39,787 nucleotides of DNA. Source: Paracoccaceae bacterium (GTDB lineage: Bacteria > Pseudomonadota > Alphaproteobacteria > Rhodobacterales > Rhodobacteraceae). This document shows, piece by piece, positions 8,884 to 16,963 of this stretch (within the stretch, counting starts at the first letter, position 1; the number at the start of each line of letters is the position of its first letter). A program made the position numbers and the translations under genes. The DNA is taken from positions 1 through 39,787 of the forward strand of contig JAHRVG010000024.1 in the NCBI GenBank assembly GCA_019090795.1, written 5' to 3'. The notes beneath the pieces were generated by a model. The model was not told the origin of the DNA. It was given only the letters and a program-made list of their open reading frames with translations, and made no database searches.

Positions 8884-9846
8884 ATGTATATACCGACACT
8901 TGACGATATGACGGCAGCGCGTAAACGCATTGCGCCCTATATCCACCGCACACCTGTTCTGACCTCTAGCTACCTGAACGATCTAACCGGTGCCGAGCTG
9001 TTTTTCAAATGCGAAAACTTTCAAAAGGCGGGTGCGTTCAAGGTGCGCGGGGCTTGCAACGCAGTGTTTGGCCTGCCCGAAAATAAGCTCGAGAGAGGCG
9101 TTGCCACGCATAGTTCTGGCAACCACGCTCTTAGCCTCTCCTATGCCGCTGGACGGCGCGGCATTCCCTGCCATGTGGTCATGCCGCGCACGGCACCGCA
9201 AGCCAAGAAAGATGCGGTGCGGGGCTATGGCGGCATCATCACCGAATGCGAACCGTCTACCAGCAGCCGTGAAGAGGTGTTTGCGAAAGTTGAAGCTGAA
9301 ACCGGTGCTGATTTCGTGCATCCCTACAATGATTCGCGCGTGATCGCCGGACAGGGAACATGTTCTGCCGAGCTGATTGAGCAGGTCGAGGGACTAGATG
9401 CCGTGATCGCCCCAATCGGTGGCGGCGGGATGATTTCGGGCACCTGCCTGACCCTGTCCAGTCTGGCACCCGAGGTGAAAATCTACGCAGCCGAACCGGA
9501 ACAGGCCGACGATGCTGCCCGCAGTTTTCGCGCGGGGCATATCATAGCCGATGATGCGCCGGAAACCGTGGCCGACGGGCTTAAGGTTCCGTTGAAAGAG
9601 CTTACGTGGCATTTTGTGTCCAATCACGTGACCGACATTCTGACCGCATCCGAACAAGAAATTATTGATGCGATGAAGATGATCTGGAAGCGGATGAAAA
9701 TCGTGATGGAACCCAGCAGCGCCGTGCCGCTGGCCACCATTTTGAAGAACAAACAGGTATTCGCGGGAAAACGTGTTGGTCTAATTATAACCGGCGGCAA
9801 TGTCGATCTGGACGCGCTGCCTTGGATGACAGGAGAAAAAAGATGA
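8884..9846 (+). CDS. bhcB: Beta-hydroxyaspartate dehydratase BhcB
   Basis: A 320-residue fold-type II PLP enzyme of the serine/threonine dehydratase group. It has the PLP lysine in FQKAGAFKVRGA (Lys53), the substrate loop HSSGNHA (76-82) and the phosphate-binding glycine loop GGGGM (179-183). In the bhc pathway it dehydrates (2R,3S)-beta-hydroxyaspartate to iminosuccinate. Length suits a catabolic dehydratase without the C-terminal ACT domain of IlvA. The stop overlaps the bhcC start by 4 nt (ATGA). Threonine dehydratase or serine racemase would be the naive annotation. Confidence 0.92.
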   Translation: MYIPTLDDMTAARKRIAPYIHRTPVLTSSYLNDLTGAELFFKCENFQKAGAFKVRGACNAVFGLPENKLERGVATHSSGNHALSLSYAAGRRGIPCHVVMPRTAPQAKKDAVRGYGGIITECEPSTSSREEVFAKVEAETGADFVHPYNDSRVIAGQGTCSAELIEQVEGLDAVIAPIGGGGMISGTCLTLSSLAPEVKIYAAEPEQADDAARSFRAGHIIADDAPETVADGLKVPLKELTWHFVSNHVTDILTASEQEIIDAMKMIWKRMKIVMEPSSAVPLATILKNKQVFAGKRVGLIITGGNVDLDALPWMTGEKR

Positions 9847-11009
9847 ATGCACCGGCAAATATTGACGATTTTGAGGTGGGCTTTGATATCCCCGCAAAAC
9901 CCGGCATGGACGAGGCTGACATCCAGACCCCCTGTCTGGTTCTGGATCTGGACGCGCTGGATCGCAATGTGAAAAAGATGGGTGATCTGTGCCGAGAAAT
10001 GGGGGTGCGTCATCGCGCACACGGCAAGATGCACAAATCCGTGGATGTGGCCAAACTGCAAGAAACCTTGGGCGATTCTGTTGGGATTTGCTGCCAGAAG
10101 GTATCCGAGGCCGAAGTTTTCGTGCGTGGTGGCATCAAGGATGTGATGGTGTCCAATCAGGTGCGTGACCCAATGAAAATAGACCGTCTGGCGCGGATGC
10201 CCAAACTGGGCGCGCGTATTTTGGTCTGTGTGGACGATCCGGAAAACGTTGCCGATCTGGCAGCAGCAGCACAGAAACATGGCACCGAGCTGGAATGTCT
10301 GGTGGAGATTGATTGCGGCGCTGGCCGGTGTGGTGTGACCACCTCGCAGGATGTGGTAAATATAGCCAAGCTGATTGATGCGGCTGACAACCTGAAATTT
10401 GCTGGTATTCAGGCCTATCAGGGCGCGATGCAGCACTTGGATTTGTATCAGGACCGCAAGGAAAAAATCGACGTTGCGGTTGCAATGGTCGCTGATGCGG
10501 TGACTGCGCTGAAATCACAGGGGCTGGAGTGTGATATCGTCGGTGGCGGTGGCACCGGATCCTATTACTTCGAGGGCAATTCAGGCGTTTACAACGAACT
10601 TCAATGCGGATCTTACGCCTTTATGGATGCGGATTATGGCCGTATTTTGGATAAAGAGGGCAAGCGGATTGACGATGGCGAATGGGAAAATTCGCTGTTC
10701 ATCCTAACCTCGGTGATGAGCCATTCCAAAGCAGACAAAGCCATCGTTGATGCAGGCCTGAAAGCCCAATCAGTCGATAGCGGTCTGCCAACGGTCTTTG
10801 GCCGTGACGATGCGGTTGAGTATCTGAAGTGTTCAGACGAACACGGCGTTGTTGGTGATCCGGACGGAGTGTTGAAGGTGAACGACAAGCTGCGCCTCGT
10901 GCCGGGCCATTGTGATCCGACTTGCAATGTCCATGACTGGTATGTGGGTGTGCGCAATGGCAAGGTGGAAACCCTGTGGCCGGTTTCGGCACGTGGCAAG
11001 GCGTATTGA
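9843..11009 (+). CDS. bhcC: Beta-hydroxyaspartate aldolase BhcC
   Basis: A 388-residue fold-type III PLP enzyme related to D-threonine aldolase. The PLP-lysine region RHRAHGKMHKS (Lys62) is near the N-terminus. VPGHCDPTCN near the C-terminus (His356, Asp358) matches the divalent-metal site of D-threonine aldolases. It condenses glyoxylate and glycine to beta-hydroxyaspartate, the carbon-joining step of the cycle. The frame extends upstream to 9822, but the ATG at 9843 has AGGAG 7 nt before it and makes the ATGA overlap with bhcB. bhcD starts 2 nt after its stop. Confidence 0.93.
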   Translation: MNAPANIDDFEVGFDIPAKPGMDEADIQTPCLVLDLDALDRNVKKMGDLCREMGVRHRAHGKMHKSVDVAKLQETLGDSVGICCQKVSEAEVFVRGGIKDVMVSNQVRDPMKIDRLARMPKLGARILVCVDDPENVADLAAAAQKHGTELECLVEIDCGAGRCGVTTSQDVVNIAKLIDAADNLKFAGIQAYQGAMQHLDLYQDRKEKIDVAVAMVADAVTALKSQGLECDIVGGGGTGSYYFEGNSGVYNELQCGSYAFMDADYGRILDKEGKRIDDGEWENSLFILTSVMSHSKADKAIVDAGLKAQSVDSGLPTVFGRDDAVEYLKCSDEHGVVGDPDGVLKVNDKLRLVPGHCDPTCNVHDWYVGVRNGKVETLWPVSARGKAY

Positions 11010-11011
11010 GC

Positions 11012-11977
11012 ATGATCATTGTCCCTGAAAAAGAAATCGCCAACCTGATCGGGCGGGCGGAATCCTTTGATGCGGTCGAGGCCGTCTTTGCGGCCATGGC
11101 CAGCAAGGACGCCTATAATTTCCCCGTGATCCGCGAGGCAATCGGCCACGCGGATGCGCTTTATGGTTTCAAATCCGGTTTCGATCGTAAATCACTGGCC
11201 TTGGGCTTGAAATCCGGTGGTTACTGGCCGGGGAACGAGGCCAAGGGGCTGACTAACCATCAATCGACAGTGATCCTGTTTGATGCAGATACCGGCAAAG
11301 TGAAGGCGCTGGTCGGGGGTAATCTGCTAACCGCTTTGCGCACGGCGGCGGCATCGGCTGTTTCGATCAAACATCTAGCGCCGCAATCTGCCAAAGTTCT
11401 GGGCATGATCGGCGCGGGCCATCAATCTGCCTTCCAATTGCGCGCGGCCCTTGAGCAGCGGGATTTTGAAAAAGTTATCGGCTGGAACCGGAACCCGGCG
11501 AAACTGTCCAATTTGCAAGAAGTCGCAAAGCAGGCAGGTTTACCGTTTGAAGCGGTGGAGCTGGATCAACTGGGCAGGGATGCGGATGTGATCATTTCAA
11601 TCGTCTCGTCGCAATCGGCCATTCTGAAAAATGCCCATGTCACCGGTGGCACCCATATCGCCTGTATGGGAACCGACACCAAAGGCAAGCAGGAGGTCGA
11701 AGCGGAGCTGGTGGCCCGCGCGACCACTTTTACCGACGAGGTGGCACAAGCAATCAGCATCGGCGAATGCCAGCACGCGATTGCGGATGGCTCGTTGGTG
11801 CAAGGGGACATTACCGAACTGGGGGCGGTGATCAACGGCACCCATTCGGGCCGAACCTCGGAGGATGAAGTGACTCTGTTTGACGGCACTGGCGTCGGTC
11901 TGCAGGATTTGGCCGTGGCCTCTGCCGTGGTTGATCTGGCCGTAAAGTCGGGTGTCGCAATCGAGGTGGATTTTTAA
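11012..11977 (+). CDS. bhcD: Iminosuccinate reductase BhcD
   Basis: A 321-residue member of the ornithine cyclodeaminase/mu-crystallin family. It has the family's Arg in LLTALRTAAAS (Arg110) and a Rossmann loop GMIGAGHQS (131-139) for the nicotinamide cofactor. In the cycle it reduces iminosuccinate to L-aspartate, which BhcA uses again as amino donor. The frame is open from 10976 inside bhcC, but the ATG at 11012 leaves a 2-nt gap to bhcC and fits the family N-terminus. It is the last gene before a 305-bp gap, so a new transcript probably begins with the TRAP genes. Confidence 0.92.
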   Translation: MIIVPEKEIANLIGRAESFDAVEAVFAAMASKDAYNFPVIREAIGHADALYGFKSGFDRKSLALGLKSGGYWPGNEAKGLTNHQSTVILFDADTGKVKALVGGNLLTALRTAAASAVSIKHLAPQSAKVLGMIGAGHQSAFQLRAALEQRDFEKVIGWNRNPAKLSNLQEVAKQAGLPFEAVELDQLGRDADVIISIVSSQSAILKNAHVTGGTHIACMGTDTKGKQEVEAELVARATTFTDEVAQAISIGECQHAIADGSLVQGDITELGAVINGTHSGRTSEDEVTLFDGTGVGLQDLAVASAVVDLAVKSGVAIEVDF

Positions 11978-12200
11978 TGCAGGGCCCAAACACATCACCC
12001 CATCTGATACGGTTTTCTTAGCAATGGATGGTGTGCTTGTGTCCCTTCAAAAGCTGAAAAGTTTGAAGGCTATTTATGCCTCTACGCCTATCAGCCCGAT
12101 CAATCAGCCACTCATTGATGGCCGAGGACAAATCCCCGGTGCGTGGGGTTGCATACAGCCATCTTTTGGTTATCGTGACCACCATAATAAAACAGGATTT
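11978..12200. other. Gap between bhcD and the TRAP operon, left part
   Basis: Part of a 305-bp gap. I see no convincing gene or terminator in these 223 bases. The right part of the gap (12201-12260) holds a cluster of dyads, listed separately. Confidence 0.5.
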
Positions 12201-12215
12201 GGCGAAAAATTCGCC
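12201..12215. promoter_or_regulatory. Dyad 1 upstream of dctP
   Basis: Perfect inverted repeat GGCGAA-AAA-TTCGCC, 68 nt upstream of the dctP start. It may be a regulator site or a short hairpin in the leader. Confidence 0.4.
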
Positions 12216-12222
12216 ATTCACC

Positions 12223-12246
12223 GACAACAAAATGTTGTCAGACAAC
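12223..12246. promoter_or_regulatory. Overlapping GACAAC dyads, candidate GntR/FadR-type operator
   Basis: Three alternating half-sites form two overlapping perfect dyads: GACAACA-AAA-TGTTGTC (12223-12239) and GTTGTC-A-GACAAC (12234-12246). The core TTGTCAGACAA fits the T-GT-N-AC-A pattern bound by FadR-subfamily GntR regulators, which often control organic-acid uptake. No GntR gene lies in the window, so the regulator would be elsewhere. Confidence 0.5.
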
Positions 12247-12260
12247 CGGCATGATGCCGG
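12246..12260. promoter_or_regulatory. Dyad 3 upstream of dctP
   Basis: Perfect inverted repeat CCGGCAT-G-ATGCCGG, ending 12 nt before the GGGAGG site of dctP. In the mRNA it would fold just upstream of the ribosome site. Confidence 0.4.
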
Positions 12261-12282
12261 AATAATTCCTTGGGAGGAAAAA

Positions 12283-13320
12283 ATGAAGAACAAACTAATC
12301 GCAACACTTGCAGGTGTAACATTGATGAGCACTGCTGCCTTCGCGCAGACATCGCTTGAGATGACCTCTGCATTCGGCAAAAACCTGCCAATCCTTGGCA
12401 CCGCTGCGGTCGATTTCACGAATAAAATCAACGGCATTTCAGCTGATGTTGAGTTTGAGCACTTCGATCCGGGCAAGCTTGTTCCTACGCTTGAAGCACT
12501 GGATGCTGTATCCAACGGGTCGGTTGACGCTGCTTTTGCAACATCGGGTTACTGGCAGGGCAAAATCAACGCAGCATCCTTGTTTGCGGCTGTGCCTTTT
12601 GGTCCGGAAGCGGGCGAATTTCTGGGCTGGATTCTCTATGATGACGGCGCGAAATACTGGCAGCAGATGTATGATGACAACGGATATAATGTTCATGTCA
12701 CCCCCTGTGGCTTGATTGCACCGGAAACATCGGGCTGGTTCAAGAAGGAAATCAACACGGTTGAAGACCTGAAAGGTCTGAACATGCGGTTCTTTGGTCT
12801 TGGTGCCAAAGCAATGGAAAAACTGGGTGTTTCCACATCACTTCTGGGTGCGTCGGACATTTTCCCGGCACTTGAGCGCGGTGCGATTGATGCAACCGAA
12901 TTCTCGATGCCTCGTATTGATGCCCGTCTTGGGTTCCACAAGATCGCCAAATACAACTACTTCCCCGGCTGGCACCAGCCTTCGACCTTGTTTGAGCTGC
13001 TGATCAACAAAGACGTTTATGACGAACTGTCTGATCGGGCAAAAAATCAGATCGAGGTTTCTTGTCTGGCCAACATCGCTACCAATCTGGCTGAAGGCGA
13101 GGCAACTAACTATGCAGCCATGGTCAAGGCAACCGAAGAAAACGGTGTGATCCTGAAACAGTGGAGCCCGGAAATGCTGGATGCTTTTAAAGGCGCATGG
13201 GAAGAGGTTGTTGTTGAACTGGGCGATGGCGACGCCTTCTTCCAAGAAGTATGGTCTGACCTGCAGGAATACCGCAAAGGCTATGCCGTGTGGTCCAGCA
13301 ACATCTACATGAAACGCTAA
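12283..13320 (+). CDS. dctP: TRAP transporter solute-binding protein (DctP family, 2-oxoacid/TakP-like)
   Basis: A 345-residue periplasmic binding protein with a Sec signal peptide (cleavage after AAFA, about residue 22). DLKGLNMRFFGLGAKAMEKLG carries the conserved Arg that grips the ligand carboxylate in DctP proteins. The later stretch with GFHKIAKYNYFPGWHQPS resembles the TakP/lactate-binding branch rather than C4-dicarboxylate DctP, so a small 2-oxo or 2-hydroxy acid is a reasonable ligand guess. The frame is open from 12076, but the ATG at 12283 has GGGAGG and begins the signal peptide. Placement after bhcABCD suggests uptake of glycolate, glyoxylate or a related acid; this is inference. 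Confidence 0.9.
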   Translation: MKNKLIATLAGVTLMSTAAFAQTSLEMTSAFGKNLPILGTAAVDFTNKINGISADVEFEHFDPGKLVPTLEALDAVSNGSVDAAFATSGYWQGKINAASLFAAVPFGPEAGEFLGWILYDDGAKYWQQMYDDNGYNVHVTPCGLIAPETSGWFKKEINTVEDLKGLNMRFFGLGAKAMEKLGVSTSLLGASDIFPALERGAIDATEFSMPRIDARLGFHKIAKYNYFPGWHQPSTLFELLINKDVYDELSDRAKNQIEVSCLANIATNLAEGEATNYAAMVKATEENGVILKQWSPEMLDAFKGAWEEVVVELGDGDAFFQEVWSDLQEYRKGYAVWSSNIYMKR

Positions 13321-13339
13321 GATTTCAGTATATCGACTG

Positions 13340-13373
13340 TGGCGGCCCCATCCGCGTGGCCGCCATATTTTTT
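13340..13373 (+). terminator. Attenuating terminator between dctP and dctQ
   Basis: Perfect 8-bp stem TGGCGGCC / GGCCGCCA with a 10-nt loop, followed by TATTTTTT. It sits 20 nt after dctP and just before the ribosome site of dctQ. Partial termination here would keep the binding protein more abundant than the membrane subunits. Confidence 0.75.
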
Positions 13374-13393
13374 GTGGTTAGGAGGACCGTCAA

Positions 13394-14203
13394 GTGACGC
13401 AAGATTATACAGATGTAAAAGATCACGTATCTTATGATACAATAGATCACGTCACTGCCATTTCTGATCCCGGAGAACGAGACAGGGATTTGCATTTGTG
13501 GGGGGATCGCTTAATGATTAACCTTGGAAATGTTGCGGCTTGGCTGTTCCCCATTCTTATGGTTGCCATTGTTACTCAGGTGTTTATGCGCAAGGCAGGG
13601 CATAATATGGCCTGGCTCGATGATGCGCAGTGGTGGCTTTACGGTTCGGCCCTGTTAACGGGGTTTGGCTATGCGATTACAACGAACAGTCATGTTCGCG
13701 TTGATATTCTTCACAGCCACTATTCCGACAAAAAGAAGGCACGAATAGAGCTTTTTGCTCTGGGCTGGTGCTTAATACCATTTTTGATAATGATGACAGA
13801 TATTTTGATCCACTATGCCTATGCATCGTGGGTCGCGGGTGAAGGCTCTGACAGCCCGAACGGTTTGCACGGGCTTTATATGCTAAAAATGTTGTTACCC
13901 GCTCTATTCATGGCAGCAATCATTGCATCCTCTACAGTACTCCACCGAAATCTGGCAGTCTTGGGAAAACCAGCATTATGGAGCCTTTTTCTTGCTGCTT
14001 TTCCCGCAGTATGGTTCGCGGCTGAACGCGGGGCCTACTATCTGTTGTGGTGGATTACACATCTGTCGAACCCCGAGCTAAAAATTCGCCGCGTTAGCAA
14101 AGAACCTTTGCTGCAAGGTACTGTCTGGTATGGGCTGGCGATTGTGCTTGTTCTTATTGTCGCCAGCTTTCTTCTGTCCCGTCGCAACTCTTCGAAAGCA
14201 TAA
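13394..14203 (+). CDS. dctQ: TRAP transporter small permease (DctQ family)
   Basis: A 269-residue inner-membrane protein with about six hydrophobic segments; MAWLDDAQWWLYGSALLTGFGYA is the typical DctQ region and is followed by HVRVDIL. It is longer than a standard four-helix DctQ (about 160-200 residues), with an acidic N-terminal extension (1-40) and extra C-terminal helices; similarly long DctQ proteins occur with TakP-type systems. The start is GTG with GGAGG 8 nt upstream. It is 4 nt before dctM and forms the membrane complex with it. Confidence 0.85.
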   Translation: MTQDYTDVKDHVSYDTIDHVTAISDPGERDRDLHLWGDRLMINLGNVAAWLFPILMVAIVTQVFMRKAGHNMAWLDDAQWWLYGSALLTGFGYAITTNSHVRVDILHSHYSDKKKARIELFALGWCLIPFLIMMTDILIHYAYASWVAGEGSDSPNGLHGLYMLKMLLPALFMAAIIASSTVLHRNLAVLGKPALWSLFLAAFPAVWFAAERGAYYLLWWITHLSNPELKIRRVSKEPLLQGTVWYGLAIVLVLIVASFLLSRRNSSKA

Positions 14204-14207
14204 AACT

Positions 14208-15656
14208 ATGGAAATTCTTTCTGTTCTTGGGGCCGTGATGGACTTGAACCAATGGCTGGTTCTGGCAATGTTCCTGACGTTCATCGTGATGTTGTTTCGC
14301 GGTATTCCTGTTGTTTATGCTTTGGTTGGGGTCAGCCTGTTGTTTGCGGTGATCGGCGCCGTTCTTCTGGATCCAAACCGCAAATTTATCAACGAATTCA
14401 TTGAATTCAGCCGCACCGGTATCACTTACAACAAGCTATCGGTCAGCGGCGGGCGCTTTTTTGGCGGAACCATCAAAAACCCTGTGCTGGTAGCGCTGCC
14501 CATGTTCATCTTTATGGGGCTGATGCTGGACCAATCCGGTGTTGCCCAAAAAATGATGAAATCCATGCAAGTACTTTTTGGGGCGCTCAAAGGAGGGCTG
14601 GCACTGTCTGTGATGCTGATCGGGATTATTCTGGCTGCTTCAACCGGCGTGATTGGCGCTTCGGTCGTATTGCTGGGGGTGATGGGTATCCCGGCGATGA
14701 TGAACCAAAACTATGCAAAACCCATTGCCACAGGCACAATTGCTGCCTCGGGCACGCTGGGAATTCTTATACCGCCTTCGATCATGTTGGTGATCATGTC
14801 TGACCAACTGGCAATCAGCCTTGGCGATCTGTTCATGGGAGCGCTTTTCCCCGGGCTACTTTTAGGAGCACTGTATATCATTTATATCGTTGCCTTTGGC
14901 CTGCTTTTCCCAAAGTCGATGCCAATCCCCGAAGACCATGAACCTGTTACCGCGAAGATCGTGCTGGAAGTTGCCAAATCGGTTGTGCCGCCCATGGGCC
15001 TTATTCTCCTGGTTCTTGGGTCGATCTTCTTTGGTTTGGCCACGCCGACCGAGGCATCTGGGCTGGGTGCGCTCGGGGCGACATTGCTGGCTTTGGCCGC
15101 ACGAAATCTCGACTTTAAGGTGTTTAAGGATGTGATGCGTCAAACGTTAAACACAGCTGGTTACATTGTCGGGATATTCATTGCCGCTAACTTCTTTGCT
15201 TTGGTCTTGCGTCGTTACGGCGGGGACGAGATTATCGAAAATCTGGTGCTTGGCACATTTGACAATCCTTACATGGTGATCGCCTCTATCCTGTTTATCA
15301 TTTTCCTTCTAGGGTTCTTGCTGGATTGGATCGAAATCACTCTCATCATCATGCCACTGATGTTACCCGTTGTTCTGGGTCTGAATATCCCGGTTGAAGG
15401 CTATGGCATCGTTGATGATCCATCCGTGGTTTGGTTTGCCATTCTGGTCGCGGTAACGCTACAAACCTCATTCCTGACCCCCCCTGTGGGCTTTGCACTG
15501 TTCTATCTAAAGGGCGTGTGCCCCCCCAATATTAGCCTCCTTGATATCTATAAGGGCATCATCCCGTTTGTACTGTTGCAAATCCTGGGCCTGATGATTG
15601 TGTTCTTCTTTCCGGAAATCACAACTTGGCTTCCGGCTGTGGCTTATGGGAACTAA
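14208..15656 (+). CDS. dctM: TRAP transporter large permease (DctM family)
   Basis: About 482 residues with many hydrophobic segments, the ion-coupled translocation subunit. PPSIMLVIMSDQLAISLGDLF and the C-terminal SFLTPPVGFALFYLKGV are family hallmarks. The start at 14208 is 4 nt after the dctQ stop; an internal ATG at 14238 is an alternative. The frame extends upstream into dctQ but that part is a shadow. The gene ends 215 nt before pstS. Confidence 0.9.
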   Translation: MEILSVLGAVMDLNQWLVLAMFLTFIVMLFRGIPVVYALVGVSLLFAVIGAVLLDPNRKFINEFIEFSRTGITYNKLSVSGGRFFGGTIKNPVLVALPMFIFMGLMLDQSGVAQKMMKSMQVLFGALKGGLALSVMLIGIILAASTGVIGASVVLLGVMGIPAMMNQNYAKPIATGTIAASGTLGILIPPSIMLVIMSDQLAISLGDLFMGALFPGLLLGALYIIYIVAFGLLFPKSMPIPEDHEPVTAKIVLEVAKSVVPPMGLILLVLGSIFFGLATPTEASGLGALGATLLALAARNLDFKVFKDVMRQTLNTAGYIVGIFIAANFFALVLRRYGGDEIIENLVLGTFDNPYMVIASILFIIFLLGFLLDWIEITLIIMPLMLPVVLGLNIPVEGYGIVDDPSVVWFAILVAVTLQTSFLTPPVGFALFYLKGVCPPNISLLDIYKGIIPFVLLQILGLMIVFFFPEITTWLPAVAYGN

Positions 15657-15698
15657 GATAAGTAGTCGTGGGGTTTCGTACCGGATGCTTAATTGGGT

Positions 15699-15716
15699 CG
15701 CCCTATAAAAGGGGCG
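15699..15716 (+). terminator. Stem-loop after the TRAP operon
   Basis: Six-base-pair GC-rich stem CGCCCT / GGGGCG (one G-T pair) with loop ATAAAA, 42 nt after dctM. It lacks a T tract, so it is a weak terminator candidate. Confidence 0.35.
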
Positions 15717-15770
15717 GTTCAAAACCGGTATGAGGATGGGGCCATTATCCAAACACGCGAATAAATTATC

Positions 15771-15799
15771 CCGTTACAAAACCGTTACCCAATCGTCAT
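15771..15799 (+). promoter_or_regulatory. Candidate Pho box (three 11-nt-spaced units) upstream of pstS
   Basis: Units CCGTTAC (15771-15777), CCGTTAC (15782-15788) and TCGTCAT (15793-15799) recur at exactly 11 nt, with 4-nt spacers between them. PhoB sites are direct repeats of a CTGTCAT-like 7-mer with the same 11-nt period. The element is 72 nt upstream of the pstS start. The units are imperfect matches to the consensus, but period and position fit. Confidence 0.6.
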
Positions 15800-15871
15800 G
15801 AAGGTGAATCTTTCTCTCGCGATACAGGCGGTGCTCAATATGGAGCACTTGTATTATTTCAGGAGAGACAA

Positions 15872-16903
15872 ATGTCTATTCGCCTTACGACTACTGCGGC
15901 TGTAGCGCTGCTTACTGTTGCCGCCCCAGCCTTGGCGCGCGACCAAATTAACATTGTGGGATCCTCCACAGTTTTCCCTTTTTCCACCACTGTTGCCGAG
16001 CGTTTCGGCAAATCTACCAATTTCAAAACACCGGTTGTTGAAAGCACCGGTTCGGGCGGTGGCCTGAAGCTGTTCTGCGCTGGTGTCGGTGAAAAATTTC
16101 CCGACATCACCAATGCTTCTCGCCGGATCAAATCCTCCGAGGTCGAGCGCTGTGCTACCAATGGCGTGAAAGACATCGTAGAGGTAATGATCGGCTTTGA
16201 CGGCATCGCTTTTGCCAATTCGACCCAAGCCGCACAAATGAGCCTGAGCCTGCGCGACATATTTTTGGCATTGGCCAAAAATGTACCCAATGGCGACGGC
16301 ACTACCCAGCCAAACCCTTATAGCACATGGAATCAGGTGAACCCCGAGTTGCCAGAAGTCAAAATCGAAGTTCTCGGCCCGCCACCAACATCCGGCACCC
16401 GCGATGCTTTTGCCGAGCTGGCAATGGAAGGTGGTTGCAAGAGTTTTGACTGGATCAAAGCGCTGAAAAAGTCGGACAAACCTGCCTATAAATCACTTTG
16501 CCACACTCTTCGCGAAGATGGTGCCTATATTGAAGCCGGTGAAAATGACAACCTGATCGTGCAAAAATTGCAGGCAAACAGTGCTGCTTTCGGCATCTTT
16601 GGCTACAGCTTTCTGGAACAAAACAGCGATGTCGTTCAAGGTTCCACCGTCAACGGTGTTGCACCGGAATTCGAGGAAATCGCCGGGGGCAACTATCCCA
16701 TCGCGCGTTCGCTCTATTTCTACGTGAAGAAAGCGCATATCGGCATGATCCCCGGCATTCAGGAGTTTCTGGGCGAATTTACTGCCGAAGATACCTGGGG
16801 TGACGAGGGTTATCTGGCAGACAAGGGTTTGATCCCGCTCTCGACCAGCGAGCGCAAAGTCTGGGCTGACAAAATTGACGCCTTGATCCCTCTGGATATG
16901 TAA
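15872..16903 (+). CDS. pstS: Phosphate ABC transporter substrate-binding protein
   Basis: A 343-residue periplasmic phosphate-binding protein with a Sec signal peptide ending near PALA (about residue 22). INIVGSSTVFPFS and STGSGGGLKLFCAGVG are the phosphate-binding loops, and GPPPTSGTRDAF is the third. It is first in pstSCAB-phoU. AGGAGAG precedes the ATG. The gene begins 72 nt after the Pho-box-like repeats, consistent with induction by phosphate starvation. Confidence 0.93.
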   Translation: MSIRLTTTAAVALLTVAAPALARDQINIVGSSTVFPFSTTVAERFGKSTNFKTPVVESTGSGGGLKLFCAGVGEKFPDITNASRRIKSSEVERCATNGVKDIVEVMIGFDGIAFANSTQAAQMSLSLRDIFLALAKNVPNGDGTTQPNPYSTWNQVNPELPEVKIEVLGPPPTSGTRDAFAELAMEGGCKSFDWIKALKKSDKPAYKSLCHTLREDGAYIEAGENDNLIVQKLQANSAAFGIFGYSFLEQNSDVVQGSTVNGVAPEFEEIAGGNYPIARSLYFYVKKAHIGMIPGIQEFLGEFTAEDTWGDEGYLADKGLIPLSTSERKVWADKIDALIPLDM

Positions 16904-16911
16904 CGTCTCAA

Positions 16912-16941
16912 GCTCTGAACCGGGTTTTTCCGGTTCAGAGC
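16912..16941. terminator. Perfect 12-bp stem-loop between pstS and pstC
   Basis: Arms GCTCTGAACCGG and CCGGTTCAGAGC with loop GTTTTT, 9 nt after pstS. There is no T tract after the stem, so mRNA 3'-end protection or partial termination is more likely than full termination. It would keep pstS in excess over the permease genes. Confidence 0.7.
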
Positions 16942-16963
16942 ACAATTTGCGAAAGTTCACATC

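Noticed and set aside
7891-8946. Long open frame of 351 codons on the minus strand
   Set aside because: It lies opposite bhcA, which has clear family motifs; composition (His/Arg/Gln-rich) is that of an antisense shadow.
9624-10436. 270-codon open frame on the minus strand
   Set aside because: Antisense to bhcB/bhcC and without family motifs.
12018-12160. Minus-strand peptide-like stretch upstream of dctP
   Set aside because: A short open frame with no ribosome site or recognisable family; not enough to call a gene or a transposase remnant.
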